64,000 bases of DNA from Anaerostipes sp. 992a (GCF_001940245.1 NZ_MJIG01000005.1:124001-188000); one strand, 5' to 3'; counted from the stretch's first letter, positions 8,798 to 18,181 are shown. Notes: generated from the sequence alone by a model not told the origin. Numbers and translations are program-made.

Positions 8798-8837
8798 AAA
8801 AACGGAGTGAGGCTAGAATGGTCTCGCTCCGTTTTTT
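8798..8837 (+). terminator. strong rho-independent terminator after ogt
   Basis: AAACGGAGTGAG and CTCGCTCCGTTTTTT around a GCTAGAATGGT loop. It closes the 6274-8789 operon. Confidence 0.9.
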
Positions 8838-8877
8838 GTATGTATAGAAATGTGATTTGTTCTTGTAAAACAAAGGA

Positions 8878-8996
8878 TGACAACGTTTGCATGAAATACA
8901 GGGTAAAAAAGGGAAAAAATAGGAAAAAATGATGCTGTAACGAGAAAAAGTATTGGAAAATGGAAGAAATGAAAGGGATTTGTGACAACGTTTTCT
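8878..8996. promoter_or_regulatory. two LacI-type operators before the sulfate transporter
   Basis: TGACAACGTTTGCA (8878-8891) and TGACAACGTTTTCT (8983-8996) are imperfect palindromes centred on ACGT, 105 bp apart (about ten helical turns). Both share AACGTTT(G/T)C with a site before the LacI-family gene at 18447. LacI proteins often loop DNA between two sites; regulation of sulfate genes by that regulator is inferred from the shared core. Confidence 0.6.
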
Positions 8997-9003
8997 AGTT
9001 TTC

Positions 9004-9035
9004 CTATTTAAATAGTAGGTTATAGAAGCTATAAT
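9004..9035 (+). promoter_or_regulatory. promoter of the sulfate operon with palindromic -35 region
   Basis: A consensus -10 TATAAT (9030-9035) has no TTGACA-like box 17 bp upstream. Instead a perfect 12-bp palindrome CTATTTAAATAG (9004-9015) covers the -35 position. That is what an activator-dependent or repressor-covered promoter would look like. Confidence 0.5.
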
Positions 9036-9086
9036 GCAAATACGTAAAATCAATGAAAGAAAAAAGAAGAAAGAGGGAGAAAGCAT

Positions 9087-10124
9087 ATGAAAAGAAAAAA
9101 TATAATCGCAATTGGTCTTATAGTGATTTTAGCACTTACCAGTCTGACTGGATGTGGTGCAGGAAGTAAAGAGGAAAAGAAGAGTGGATCTTCCGATAAG
9201 GTATCGATCACAAATGTATCTTACGATCCGACAAGAGAGTTATATGAAGAGTATAATAAGATTTTTGCAAAGCATTGGAAAGAGGAAAAAGGACAGGATG
9301 TAGAGATTACACAGTCTCATGGAGGTTCTGGTAAGCAGGCACTGGAGGTTGCCAATGGATTGGAAGCAGATGTAGTGACACTGGCTCTTGAGTATGATGT
9401 AAAAGCGGTACAGGATGCAGGATTGATCGAAGATGGATGGGTGGATGAATTTGACAATGACAGTTCACCATATACATCTACCATCGTTTTCCTGGTTCGA
9501 AAAGGCAATCCGAAGAACATTAAGGATTGGGATGATCTGACAAAAGATGGAGTAGGAGTGATTACACCAAATCCAAAAACATCTGGAGGAGCGCGTTGGA
9601 ATTACCTGGCAGCATGGGCATATGCAGATAAGCTTTATAATGGCAATGAGACAAAGATCAAGGATTTCATGAAAAAATTATATCAAAACGTGTTGGTATT
9701 GGATTCTGGAGCACGAGGAGCAACCACATCCTTTGTTGAAAATGGACAGGGAGATGTATTGATCGCCTGGGAAAACGAAGCTTATCTATCTGTAAAAGAT
9801 TATCCAGATGATTATGAGATCATTACTCCAAGCATCAGCATTTTGGCACAGCCTTCTGTAGCAGTAGTAGATTCCGTTGTAGACAAAAAGGGTACTCGTG
9901 ATGTGGCTACTGAATATCTGAATTATCTGTATTCTGATGAGGCACAGAGAATTGCAGGAGATAATTATTATCGTCCTTCTAATGAAAAGATTCTGAAAGA
10001 ATATAAGGATGTATTTGATCTTGATATTAATCTTGTAACTATTAAGGACTTTGGTGGATGGGATAAAGCACAGAAAACACACTTTGCAGATGGCGGTGTA
10101 TTTGACCAGATTTATGAAGAATAG
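9087..10124 (+). CDS. sbp: sulfate ABC transporter, substrate-binding lipoprotein
   Basis: A 345-residue extracellular sulfate (or thiosulfate) receptor. Signal peptide with lipobox LTGC puts the lipidated Cys near residue 23. Family motifs: SYDPTRELYEEYN, QSHGGSGKQALEVANGLEADVVTLAL, NPKTSGGARWNYLAAW and GARGATTSFVENGQGDVLIAWENEA, all typical of Sbp/CysP. It opens a run of cysT, cysW, cysA and reductive genes. Start has SD GAGGGAGAA. Substrate preference between sulfate and thiosulfate cannot be decided from sequence, but CysDN and APS reductase downstream argue for sulfate. Confidence 0.94.
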   Translation: MKRKNIIAIGLIVILALTSLTGCGAGSKEEKKSGSSDKVSITNVSYDPTRELYEEYNKIFAKHWKEEKGQDVEITQSHGGSGKQALEVANGLEADVVTLALEYDVKAVQDAGLIEDGWVDEFDNDSSPYTSTIVFLVRKGNPKNIKDWDDLTKDGVGVITPNPKTSGGARWNYLAAWAYADKLYNGNETKIKDFMKKLYQNVLVLDSGARGATTSFVENGQGDVLIAWENEAYLSVKDYPDDYEIITPSISILAQPSVAVVDSVVDKKGTRDVATEYLNYLYSDEAQRIAGDNYYRPSNEKILKEYKDVFDLDINLVTIKDFGGWDKAQKTHFADGGVFDQIYEE

Positions 10125-10157
10125 TAAATATTTAAGGAATAGAGGTAGGATAGTAGA

Positions 10158-10994
10158 ATGAAGAAAACTGGAAAACGGGTTATCCCGGGATTAAACCTGA
10201 CCATGGGAGTAACCATTGCTATGCTGAGTATAGTAGTGCTGATTCCGCTGGCATCTCTGGCAGTGTATTCTTCCAGCCTTGGTATGAAAGAATTTTTTCA
10301 GGTAATAACCAGAGAAAGAGTGTTATCCAGCTTTTATGTAAGTTTTATTACAGCATTTGTGGCATCTGCTGTCAATGCTGTTATGGGATTGATTCTGGCA
10401 TGGGTTCTTGTCAGATATGATTTCCCTGGAAAACGGCTGATGGATGGAATGATAGAGCTTCCTTTTGCACTGCCCACGGCCGTAGCGGGTATTGCGCTGA
10501 CATCACTTACGTCCGATCAGGGGTTGGTAGGAAAATTTTTCGCTCAGTTTGGAATCAAAATTGCATATACCAGAATTGGAATTACCATCGCCCTGGTGTT
10601 CATCGGTATTCCGTTTGTAGTTCGGGCCGTACAGCCGGTACTGGAGAAGCTGGATGGTTCTTATGAAGAAGCTGCTATGGTCCTTGGGGCGAAGCCGGCA
10701 GTCATATTTAGAAAAGTAATTTTTCCAGAGCTGATGCCTGCACTGTTTACAGGAACAGGACTGGCATTCGGACGATGCCTTGGCGAATATGGAAGTGTTG
10801 TATTTATTGCTGGTAACAAACCTTATTATACGGAAATTACTCCACTGATCATTATGTCAGAGCTTCAGGAATATGACTATGCCAGTGCCACATCCATCGC
10901 TCTGGTAATGTTGTTTGTTTCATTTTTGATTTTGTTTGGAGTGAATGCAATACAGGCACATAATTCAAAGCGGATAAAAGGAGGAAATAGCTGA
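10158..10994 (+). CDS. cysT: sulfate ABC transporter permease CysT
   Basis: A 278-residue inner-membrane permease with about six TM helices and the binding-protein-dependent transport EAA loop (YEEAAMVLGAKPAVIFRKVIFPELMPAL) near residues 170-195 that contacts CysA. The FALPTAVAGIALTSL segment is typical of CysT/CysU. It starts 33 bp after the binding protein gene and its stop TGA overlaps the next ATG by one base, so it is translationally coupled to cysW. Confidence 0.94.
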   Translation: MKKTGKRVIPGLNLTMGVTIAMLSIVVLIPLASLAVYSSSLGMKEFFQVITRERVLSSFYVSFITAFVASAVNAVMGLILAWVLVRYDFPGKRLMDGMIELPFALPTAVAGIALTSLTSDQGLVGKFFAQFGIKIAYTRIGITIALVFIGIPFVVRAVQPVLEKLDGSYEEAAMVLGAKPAVIFRKVIFPELMPALFTGTGLAFGRCLGEYGSVVFIAGNKPYYTEITPLIIMSELQEYDYASATSIALVMLFVSFLILFGVNAIQAHNSKRIKGGNS

Positions 10995-11818
10995 TGGAAG
11001 CAGAAAAAAAAGAACAATCCCAGCTGGTAAAGTGGCTGCTTATAGGAATCAGTGTTCTGTTTTTGGTGATCATGCTGGTACTTCCCCTGTTTGTTGTGGT
11101 TACAGAGGCACTTCGAAAAGGATGGGAATTTTATGTATCTGCGATTACAGATGAATATACGATAAAAGCGCTGATACTGACCATAGAAGCTACAGTGGCT
11201 GCAGTGATCTGCAATACTATTTTTGGCCTGTGTGCTGCATGGGCTTTGACTAGATTTCATTTTCGTGGCAAAAAAATATTGACCACATTAATTGATATTC
11301 CGGTAACCGTATCACCGATCATAGCAGGTCTTATTTATATCCTGGTTTTCGGAAAACAAAGTTTTCTATATCCTTATCTTCAGCAGGCAGGAATAAAAAT
11401 CGTGTTTGCTGTACCGGGAATCATACTTGCAACTATATTTGTTACGTTTCCATTTGTCTCCAGGGAATTGATACCAGTATTGGAATCAATAGGGACAGAT
11501 GAAGAAGAGGCAGCAGCACTAATGGGGGCAAAAGGGCTTACCATATTCCGTAAGATTACCTTCCCTCATATTAAATGGGCGTTTCTCTATGGTATTGTGC
11601 TCTGTACGGCAAGAGCTATGGGAGAGTTTGGTGCAGTATCCGTTTTGTCAGGCCACCTTCGGGGTGTGACCAATACACTGCCCCTTCATGTAGAGATATT
11701 ATTCAATGAATTCCAGTATGTACCGGCTTTTGCCGTATCCTCCATTCTTGTAATTTTGGCGGTAATTCTTCTGGTAATTCGAAGTATTGTAGAATATAGA
11801 GGAAAAAAGGAGACATAA
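10994..11818 (+). CDS. cysW: sulfate ABC transporter permease CysW
   Basis: A 274-residue second permease subunit with about six TM segments. The EAA loop DEEEAAALMGAKGLTIFRKITFPHIKWAF and GRAMGEFGAVSVLSGH-like segment (ARAMGEFGAVSVLSGHLRG) are hallmark CysW sequences. It forms a heterodimer with CysT. Its start overlaps the cysT stop, and cysA follows after only 4 bp, so the three are cotranslated. Confidence 0.94.
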   Translation: MEAEKKEQSQLVKWLLIGISVLFLVIMLVLPLFVVVTEALRKGWEFYVSAITDEYTIKALILTIEATVAAVICNTIFGLCAAWALTRFHFRGKKILTTLIDIPVTVSPIIAGLIYILVFGKQSFLYPYLQQAGIKIVFAVPGIILATIFVTFPFVSRELIPVLESIGTDEEEAAALMGAKGLTIFRKITFPHIKWAFLYGIVLCTARAMGEFGAVSVLSGHLRGVTNTLPLHVEILFNEFQYVPAFAVSSILVILAVILLVIRSIVEYRGKKET

Positions 11819-11822
11819 GCAG

Positions 11823-12881
11823 ATGTATGTGGAACTAAAACATATTAATAAGACTTTTGGTACATATAAAGCATCCAATGACGTAAGTTTTGGTATCGAA
11901 AAGGGAAAATTAATTGGACTTCTGGGACCAAGCGGCAGTGGAAAGACGACGATACTTCGTATGATTGCCGGACTGGAGCATCCAGATAGTGGAGAAATCA
12001 TTATTAACGGAAAAGTAGTCAATGATATTTCTGCCAGCGCCAGAGGGATTGGATTTGTATTTCAAAATTATGCGCTGTTTCGTTATATGACGGTGTATGA
12101 CAACATTGCGTTTGGATTAAAGGTAAAGAAAGAAGATCCTCATAAAATAAGGGAGAGAGTTTCTGAGTTGATCGCTCTGACAGGGCTAAAAGGTCTGGAA
12201 AAGCGGTATCCTAGCCAGTTGTCAGGAGGACAGCGGCAGAGAGTCGCTTTTGCAAGAGCATTGGCACCAAATCCACAGCTTTTGCTTCTGGATGAACCAT
12301 TTGCAGCCATTGATGCGAAAATCAGACAGGAATTGAGAAGCTGGCTGAAAGAAATGATAGAAAAACTGGGAATTACCAGCATTTTTGTGACTCATGATCA
12401 GGATGAGGCCATTGAGGTAGCAGATGAGATCATTATTACCAATCAAGGAAAAATTGAGCAGATGGGAACACCTTTGGAGGTATATCAGAATCCAACAACG
12501 GCATTTACAGCATCCTTTTTCGGGCAGACATCCATTGTAGAAGAATATCGCAAGATTCACTATTTTGAATCCATGGAAGGGGCCCATCGTGCCATTGTAC
12601 GACCTGAATTTATACGGGTTACAAAGAAAAATGAGTCTCAGATTTATAAACGTTCTGCCATGGAAGGAATTGTGGAAAAAATTTCTTTCCGAGGCAATAA
12701 TCTGGAATTGAAGGTGCGTATCAATGATATGGTACTGACCGCCAAAAGAGGACTGGAGGAACAGCCTGTTGAGGAAGGTGAAACCGTGGATGTCTTTGTC
12801 TACAAGCTGTTTGTGATAAAAGGAGATCAGGCCTTCCTGCTTCAAAACAGTTCTATTCGCGAAGAATCATTGGTTATTTAA
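11823..12881 (+). CDS. cysA: sulfate ABC transporter ATP-binding protein CysA
   Basis: A 352-residue ATPase that drives sulfate import. Walker A GPSGSGKTT near residue 38, Q-loop FQNYALF, signature LSGGQRQR near 135, Walker B LLLLDEPFAAID and H-loop TVTHD-like FVTHDQDEA are all intact. A C-terminal TOBE-like regulatory domain (about 240-352, IVRPEFIRV...) is present as in CysA/MalK. It starts 4 bp after cysW. Confidence 0.94.
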   Translation: MYVELKHINKTFGTYKASNDVSFGIEKGKLIGLLGPSGSGKTTILRMIAGLEHPDSGEIIINGKVVNDISASARGIGFVFQNYALFRYMTVYDNIAFGLKVKKEDPHKIRERVSELIALTGLKGLEKRYPSQLSGGQRQRVAFARALAPNPQLLLLDEPFAAIDAKIRQELRSWLKEMIEKLGITSIFVTHDQDEAIEVADEIIITNQGKIEQMGTPLEVYQNPTTAFTASFFGQTSIVEEYRKIHYFESMEGAHRAIVRPEFIRVTKKNESQIYKRSAMEGIVEKISFRGNNLELKVRINDMVLTAKRGLEEQPVEEGETVDVFVYKLFVIKGDQAFLLQNSSIREESLVI

Positions 12882-12900
12882 AAGAAAGAGATTTGAAAAC

Positions 12901-14598
12901 ATGAGAGAAAAGTTACAGATTGAAAGAATAGAGACAGACGTTCTGATTGTAGGTGGTGGTACAGCAGGATGTTATGCAGCATTGACGGTGGCCAGGAATT
13001 CTGGGAAGCGTGTGTTGATCGCAGAGAAAGCAAATATGAAAAGAAGTGGCTGTCTGGCCGCAGGTGTCAATGCGATCAATGCCTACATTGTCAAAGGGCG
13101 TACGCCGGAGGATTATGTTGATTATGCCACCAAAGATGCAGCTGGAATTGTACGAAGAGATTTATTGTTGTCAGCAGCCAGACGGTTTAATGATGTGACA
13201 GCAGATATGGAATCCCTTGGACTTGTCATATTAAAGGATGAAAATGGAGATTACGTAGCCAGAGGAAACCGAAATATTAAGATCAATGGGGAAAACTTCA
13301 AACCGATTTTGGCAAAGGCCGTTGCAAAAGAAGAAAATATTCAGGTTCTTAATTATGTAAATATAACGGATTTATTGGTGGAACATAATCAGGTATACGG
13401 TGCGGTAGGATTTTCCATTGTGGATGAAAAAGCTTATATCATAGAGGCTAAGGCAGTTTTGGTCGCTACAGGTGGAGCGGCAGGGCTGTATCGTCCGAAT
13501 AACCCTGGTTTTTCCAGACATAAAATGTGGTATCCGCCGTTTAATACTGGTGCCGGATATGCCATGGGACTGCGTGCAGGCGCAGAAATGACTTCTTTTG
13601 AGATGCGTTTCATTGCTCTTCGGTGTAAAGATACCATTGCTCCAACTGGTACCATCGCTCAGGGAGTAAGAGCCAAGCAGGTAAACTCCAAAGGTTTTGT
13701 ATATGAAGATAAATATGGGATTACAACCAGCGAACGTGTCTATGGAACCGTAAAGGAAAATCAATTGGGGAATGGCCCTTGTTATCTTCGCACAAGTGTA
13801 ATAACGGAGGAACAGGATCAGCAGCTTTTAAAAGCATATCTGAATATGGCTCCAAGTCAGACATTAAAATGGATCGAAAGCGGCAAAATGCCGAGTGAAC
13901 AGGATGTAGAAATTCAGGGAACAGAGCCGTACATCGTAGGTGGGCATACGGCCAGTGGATATTGGGTGGATACCCACAGGCAGACGACAATAGATGGGCT
14001 TTACGCAGCCGGAGATGTAGCTGGAGGCTGCCCTCAGAAATATGTAACGGGAGCTCTGGCAGAAGGAGAGATCGCAGCATTGTCAATTCTGGATAAATGG
14101 AAGACTGCAGAAGAGATTCCACCGACAGACAGTATTCAAAAGCAGGCAGATGCAGTAATACAGGAATATGAAAAAATCCGAAATACGAATACTCCGGTAT
14201 TTACCACAGAAGAGCTGGAAGAAGCCATGCAGAAGATCATGGATGAATATGCAGGAGGTATTTCCTCTTATTATCAATATAATGAAAAGCAGTTGAATCT
14301 GGCAGATGAGAAGATTGAACAATTATTGAAATTGTCAGATGAGATAGGGGCTTCGGATATGCATGAGCTGCTATTTGCTTACGAGTTGAAGGAAAGACTT
14401 CTGGTATGTAAAGCATTGATTGCTCATTTAAAAAACAGAAAAGAAACCAGATGGCATTCCTTTAATGAAAATCTGGACCATCCGGACACGGACAGCCGAT
14501 ATTTCAAATATGTAAACTCCAGATTGGAGAACGGGACCATCCACATACAGTTCCGGGATATTGTAAAGGAGGATACTTATGAGCATAAAGATCAATAA
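12901..14598 (+). CDS. aprA: adenylylsulfate reductase alpha subunit (AprA-like flavoprotein)
   Basis: A 565-residue FAD enzyme of the AprA/fumarate reductase superfamily that reduces APS to sulfite and AMP. Dinucleotide fold DVLIVGGGTAGCYAALT near residues 14-30, then KRSGCLAAGVNAINAY, ATGGAAGLYRPNNPG, and a C-terminal AAGDVAGGCPQKYVTGALAEG FAD loop, all AprA-like. It is shorter than dissimilatory AprA (about 620-660). The gene sits between cysA and cysDN, so an assimilatory role is inferred. It overlaps aprB by 20 bp. Confidence 0.88.
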   Translation: MREKLQIERIETDVLIVGGGTAGCYAALTVARNSGKRVLIAEKANMKRSGCLAAGVNAINAYIVKGRTPEDYVDYATKDAAGIVRRDLLLSAARRFNDVTADMESLGLVILKDENGDYVARGNRNIKINGENFKPILAKAVAKEENIQVLNYVNITDLLVEHNQVYGAVGFSIVDEKAYIIEAKAVLVATGGAAGLYRPNNPGFSRHKMWYPPFNTGAGYAMGLRAGAEMTSFEMRFIALRCKDTIAPTGTIAQGVRAKQVNSKGFVYEDKYGITTSERVYGTVKENQLGNGPCYLRTSVITEEQDQQLLKAYLNMAPSQTLKWIESGKMPSEQDVEIQGTEPYIVGGHTASGYWVDTHRQTTIDGLYAAGDVAGGCPQKYVTGALAEGEIAALSILDKWKTAEEIPPTDSIQKQADAVIQEYEKIRNTNTPVFTTEELEEAMQKIMDEYAGGISSYYQYNEKQLNLADEKIEQLLKLSDEIGASDMHELLFAYELKERLLVCKALIAHLKNRKETRWHSFNENLDHPDTDSRYFKYVNSRLENGTIHIQFRDIVKEDTYEHKDQ

Positions 14599-14890
14599 AG
14601 AAAAATGTGTAGGCTGCAAAAAGTGTCAGGAGGTATGTCCAGGCACCCTGATCGCGATAGAAGATCATAAAGCAGTTATAAAATATCCAAGAAACTGCTG
14701 GGGCTGTGTATCCTGTGTCAAGGAGTGCGCAGCAGGAGCTATTGATTTTTACCTGGGAGCAGATATAGGAGGCACAGGAAGTGTCATGAATGTTACAAAA
14801 AGCGGAGATTTCCTCCATTGGAACATTCGAAAACCAGATGGCAGTGAAATCGTCATCGATGTCAATCGAAAAAACTCCAATCAATACTAG
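14579..14890 (+). CDS. aprB: adenylylsulfate reductase beta subunit (AprB-like ferredoxin)
   Basis: A 103-residue iron-sulfur subunit that feeds electrons to AprA. Two [4Fe-4S] motifs: [13 protein letters not shown] near residues 11-23 and [23 protein letters not shown] near 40-62, the latter very AprB-like. It is shorter than dissimilatory AprB (about 150), lacking most of the C-terminal tail. Coupled to aprA by a 20-bp overlap; SD AAGGAGG precedes it. Confidence 0.9.
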   Translation: MSIKINKEKCVGCKKCQEVCPGTLIAIEDHKAVIKYPRNCWGCVSCVKECAAGAIDFYLGADIGGTGSVMNVTKSGDFLHWNIRKPDGSEIVIDVNRKNSNQY

Positions 14891-14927
14891 GATTGTAAAA
14901 GAAAAACTTGAAAAGCAGGAGGACAAT

Positions 14928-15830
14928 ATGAGTGGATTATCACATTTAGACGAATTAGAGGCAGAAGCCATTTATATTATACGTGAAGTGGCGGCAGAAT
15001 GCGAAAACCCGGTTATGCTGTATTCTATAGGAAAAGACAGTTCAGTAATGCTTCATCTGGCCTTGAAAGCATTTTATCCGGAGAAACCGCCATTCCCATT
15101 TCTTCATGTAAATACAACATGGAAATTTAAAGAAATGATCGAGTTTCGTGATAAAACAGCCAAAGAGCTTGGCATTGAAATGCTGGAATATATTAATGAA
15201 GACGGAGTGAAGCAGGGCATCAATCCATTTGATCATGGCTCCGCTTATACAGATATTATGAAAACACAGGCCTTAAAACAGGCTTTAAATAAATATGGTT
15301 TTACGGCGGCATTTGGCGGCGGACGCCGAGATGAAGAGAAAAGCCGTGCAAAAGAAAGAATCTTCTCCTTCCGTAATGAATCTCATGCCTGGGATCCGAA
15401 AAATCAGCGTCCGGAGATGTGGAAGTTATATAATACTGAGATCAACAAAGGAGAGAGCATTCGTGTATTCCCAATCTCCAACTGGACAGAGAAGGATATA
15501 TGGCAATATATTAAGAGGGAAAATATTCCGATCGTTCCCCTTTACTTTGCAGCAGAAAGACCAGTGGTAGAAAGAGATGGAAACCTGATTATGGTAGATG
15601 ATGACCGTATGAGGCTGAAGCCTGGAGAAGTGGTAGAAAAGAAAAAGGTACGGTTCCGTACACTGGGATGCTATCCTTTGACAGGTGGTATTGAGTCAGA
15701 GGCAGATACCCTGGACCAGATCATTGAAGAGACATTAAGCTCTGTAGAGTCTGAGCGAACCAGCCGTGTCATTGATAAAGACGGCGGGGCAGCCAGCATG
15801 GAAAAGAGAAAGAGAGAGGGGTATTTCTAA
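14928..15830 (+). CDS. cysD: sulfate adenylyltransferase subunit 2
   Basis: A 300-residue PP-loop ATP pyrophosphatase that, with CysN, makes APS from ATP and sulfate. Motifs: [21 protein letters not shown]-loop near residue 30, [29 protein letters not shown] and [14 protein letters not shown]. The frame is open upstream, but ATG 14928 with SD GGAGG is chosen as it gives the family length. Its stop overlaps the cysN start (TAATG), coupling the two subunits. Confidence 0.95.
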   Translation: MSGLSHLDELEAEAIYIIREVAAECENPVMLYSIGKDSSVMLHLALKAFYPEKPPFPFLHVNTTWKFKEMIEFRDKTAKELGIEMLEYINEDGVKQGINPFDHGSAYTDIMKTQALKQALNKYGFTAAFGGGRRDEEKSRAKERIFSFRNESHAWDPKNQRPEMWKLYNTEINKGESIRVFPISNWTEKDIWQYIKRENIPIVPLYFAAERPVVERDGNLIMVDDDRMRLKPGEVVEKKKVRFRTLGCYPLTGGIESEADTLDQIIEETLSSVESERTSRVIDKDGGAASMEKRKREGYF

Positions 15831-17518
15831 TGAGTGGATTATTGAAATTTATTACGTGTGGAAGTGTGGATGATGGAAAATCCACATTAATTGGACATAT
15901 TCTTTATGATTCAAAGCTTTTATATGCGGATCAGGAAAAGGCTTTGGTACTGGATAGTAAGGTGGGATCCCGAGGAGGTGCCATTGATTATTCTCTCCTT
16001 CTGGATGGACTCATGGCAGAAAGAGAACAGGGAATTACCATCGATGTAGCCTATCGTTACTTTACGACAGATAAGAGAAGTTTTATTGTAGCGGATACCC
16101 CGGGACACGAAGAGTATACGAGAAATATGGCAGTGGGTGCATCCTTTGCACAGTTGTCTATTATTCTTGTAGATGCTACTCAGGGCGTACTGGTACAGAC
16201 GAGACGCCATAGTCGCATTTGTGCACTGATGGGCATCAAACATTTTGTATTCGCAGTCAATAAAATGGATTTGGCCGGTTACAGTCAGGAACGCTTTGAA
16301 GAGATCAAAAAGGATATTGAAGAGCTGTCAGAAGCATTAAAATTGCAGGATGTGACAGTAATTCCGGTAAGTGCTACGGAGGGTGATAATGTAACACAAA
16401 AATCGGATAATATGCCATGGTATACCGGAAAAGCACTTCTTGATCATCTGGAAACGGTGGATGTATCAGAGCAGGAAGAGACTTCTTTCTATATGCCTGT
16501 ACAGCGTGTATGCCGTCCAAATCATGAATTCAGAGGGTTTCAGGGACAGGTGGAAAGTGGCAGTGTCAAAGAAGGACAGACCATTGTCACATTACCGAGC
16601 AGAGAGACTGCTACGGTGAAGAAGCTTCTGGTAGGCAGTGACAGCAAAAAAGAGGCTGTGGCGGGACAGGCAGTAACCATTCAGTTGGATAAGGAAGTGG
16701 ATGTAAGCCGTGGCTGTGTATTGACAGACGATGAGGAACTTCCGGTAGTGAAAAGCTTTACTGCAACATTTTTATGGATGGATGATGAGAATCTGGCAGT
16801 GGGCAAAGAATATCTGGTCAAATCTTCGACAAAGAGGATACCGGGATTTGTAAAAAAGATTCTTTACAAGATTGATGTGAATACAGGAGAACATATACCG
16901 GCAGATACGGTTGAGAAAAATGAAATTGCCGTATGCCAGGTGGAATTAACAGAAAAAATCGTACTGGATGTATTTAAGCATCATAAAACGCTGGGAGAAT
17001 TGATTCTGATCGACCGTGTCAGCCACATGACTTCTGCCTGCGGTGTGGTAGAATCGGTAGATACTTCTGAGGAAAAGCCATATTTTGAAAAAGACGATAT
17101 CAAGATTGGTGGATATATCTTTGAGGAGTTTTATTTTAATCTGGATAATGCCATGATGACGAAAGCAGATGCAGATAATCAGACATATCATCCAGGTGAT
17201 GTGGTACCATCTGAAGGTGATAGCTTCAAATACCCGGATTACTTTGATATTATTTCTGTGAAAGCTAAGGCAGCAGTATTGATCCGTGATAAAAAGATTC
17301 AGGATATCATAAAGCTTGAAGAGTATCAGTTTGGTGGACTTCCGGTTCTGGATGAGAGAGGATTTGCGCTGACCATTAAGAATCAGAAAGAGCTGAAAGA
17401 GTTTTTGGCAGAGTTTGAAGAGACAGAAGAAAAGAACTTATCCGAGTTTCATAATAAATGGTCCCGATTTGAGACTTATAGAAAGATCGTGTGCACGGAT
17501 AATTTCTGGATGATCTAA
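15830..17518 (+). CDS. cysN: sulfate adenylyltransferase subunit 1 (GTPase), C-terminally extended
   Basis: A 562-residue EF-Tu-like GTPase that energises CysD. G1 GSVDDGKSTLIGH near residue 12, G3 ADTPGHEEYTRNM near 87, G4 NKMDL near 145, followed by two beta-barrel domains ending near LILIDRVSHMTSACGVVESV (about 390-410). Classical CysN ends about there, sometimes fused to APS kinase. Here about 150 further residues, rich in acidic and aromatic positions, do not resemble APS kinase and I do not recognise them. No cysC is present, fitting the APS-reductase route. Confidence 0.93.
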   Translation: MSGLLKFITCGSVDDGKSTLIGHILYDSKLLYADQEKALVLDSKVGSRGGAIDYSLLLDGLMAEREQGITIDVAYRYFTTDKRSFIVADTPGHEEYTRNMAVGASFAQLSIILVDATQGVLVQTRRHSRICALMGIKHFVFAVNKMDLAGYSQERFEEIKKDIEELSEALKLQDVTVIPVSATEGDNVTQKSDNMPWYTGKALLDHLETVDVSEQEETSFYMPVQRVCRPNHEFRGFQGQVESGSVKEGQTIVTLPSRETATVKKLLVGSDSKKEAVAGQAVTIQLDKEVDVSRGCVLTDDEELPVVKSFTATFLWMDDENLAVGKEYLVKSSTKRIPGFVKKILYKIDVNTGEHIPADTVEKNEIAVCQVELTEKIVLDVFKHHKTLGELILIDRVSHMTSACGVVESVDTSEEKPYFEKDDIKIGGYIFEEFYFNLDNAMMTKADADNQTYHPGDVVPSEGDSFKYPDYFDIISVKAKAAVLIRDKKIQDIIKLEEYQFGGLPVLDERGFALTIKNQKELKEFLAEFEETEEKNLSEFHNKWSRFETYRKIVCTDNFWMI

Positions 17519-17552
17519 ATGCGGGTTTTCTGGAATACAGATGCAAGCGATG

Positions 17553-18121
17553 AGAACGGAATGATTTCAGCCGGCAATCAGGTTTCCAGAGCTTAACAAT
17601 CCCTAACATGCTTTGCGTTTTTGCCACTCGCCACAGCCGCTTCGCTTTTAGTGCTCTCGTGGTAGGGACCAGACGAAAATCTTATATGCCGCCCATCTGC
17701 AAATGATTCTTAAGCAAGCTTCTCCTCATTTGCTCTGATGGGCGGCAGAAAGCGTTGCTTTCTGCAAAGATTTTCTGACCGAGAGCAAACCATGTAAGTG
17801 ATTGTAAAAAGCTCTTCCCAATATTGCCTTGCTGAAACACTTCCGTTCTTTTTTATAGTATTGCATCTATATAAGTTGGGAAAACGGGGATATGGTCTAT
17901 GAAAAAGTTTTCTTCTTTTCCATGTTCCGTTTCCCCACACGAATATGGGAGAAGCCAATATACTACAAAGAACGAAACCATTCCGGTAAAGCAATCTGCG
18001 AAGGAGCTTACATGTTTTCTCAGGCAGAAAATCTTTGGCAAAAGCGATGCTTTTGGTCGTCCATAAGGACAAATGGCTGGAAGCTCCGTAGCCTGATTGC
18101 TGACCGGAATGATTTCGTTCT
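17553..18121. repeat. array of long imperfect palindromes in a 900-bp gene-free gap
   Basis: The gap 17519-18446 has no convincing intact gene. It contains three nested or adjacent inverted repeats. (1) 17553-17847: GCTCTCG/CGAGAGC, GAAAATCTT/AAGATTTTC, GCCGCCCATC/GATGGGCGGC and GCAAATGA/TCATTTGC stack inward, with a side hairpin AGAAAGC-GTT-GCTTTCT. (2) 17841-17863 pairs with 17956-17974. (3) 17970-18009 pairs with 18081-18120 (GAACGAAA, CATTCCGGT, GCAATC, AGCTT). Arms of (1) and (3) resemble each other, so they look like diverged copies of one mobile palindromic repeat or a large structured RNA. Confidence 0.7.
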
Positions 18122-18181
18122 CATTTATTGTCCCATAGTCAAAGAAACCCACATTTATGCTACTACTTGCTATCGTTATTT

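Noticed and set aside
8790-9086. Antisense frames of 91 and 110 codons before the sulfate receptor gene
   Set aside because: Low-complexity Ser/Phe/Leu-rich translation of an AT-rich promoter region that holds operators and a promoter.
12222-12845. 207-codon antisense frame inside cysA
   Set aside because: Shadow of a clear cysA; no SD and no domain.
14504-14971. 155-codon antisense frame over aprB/cysD
   Set aside because: Shadow of overlapping real genes with conserved motifs on the plus strand.
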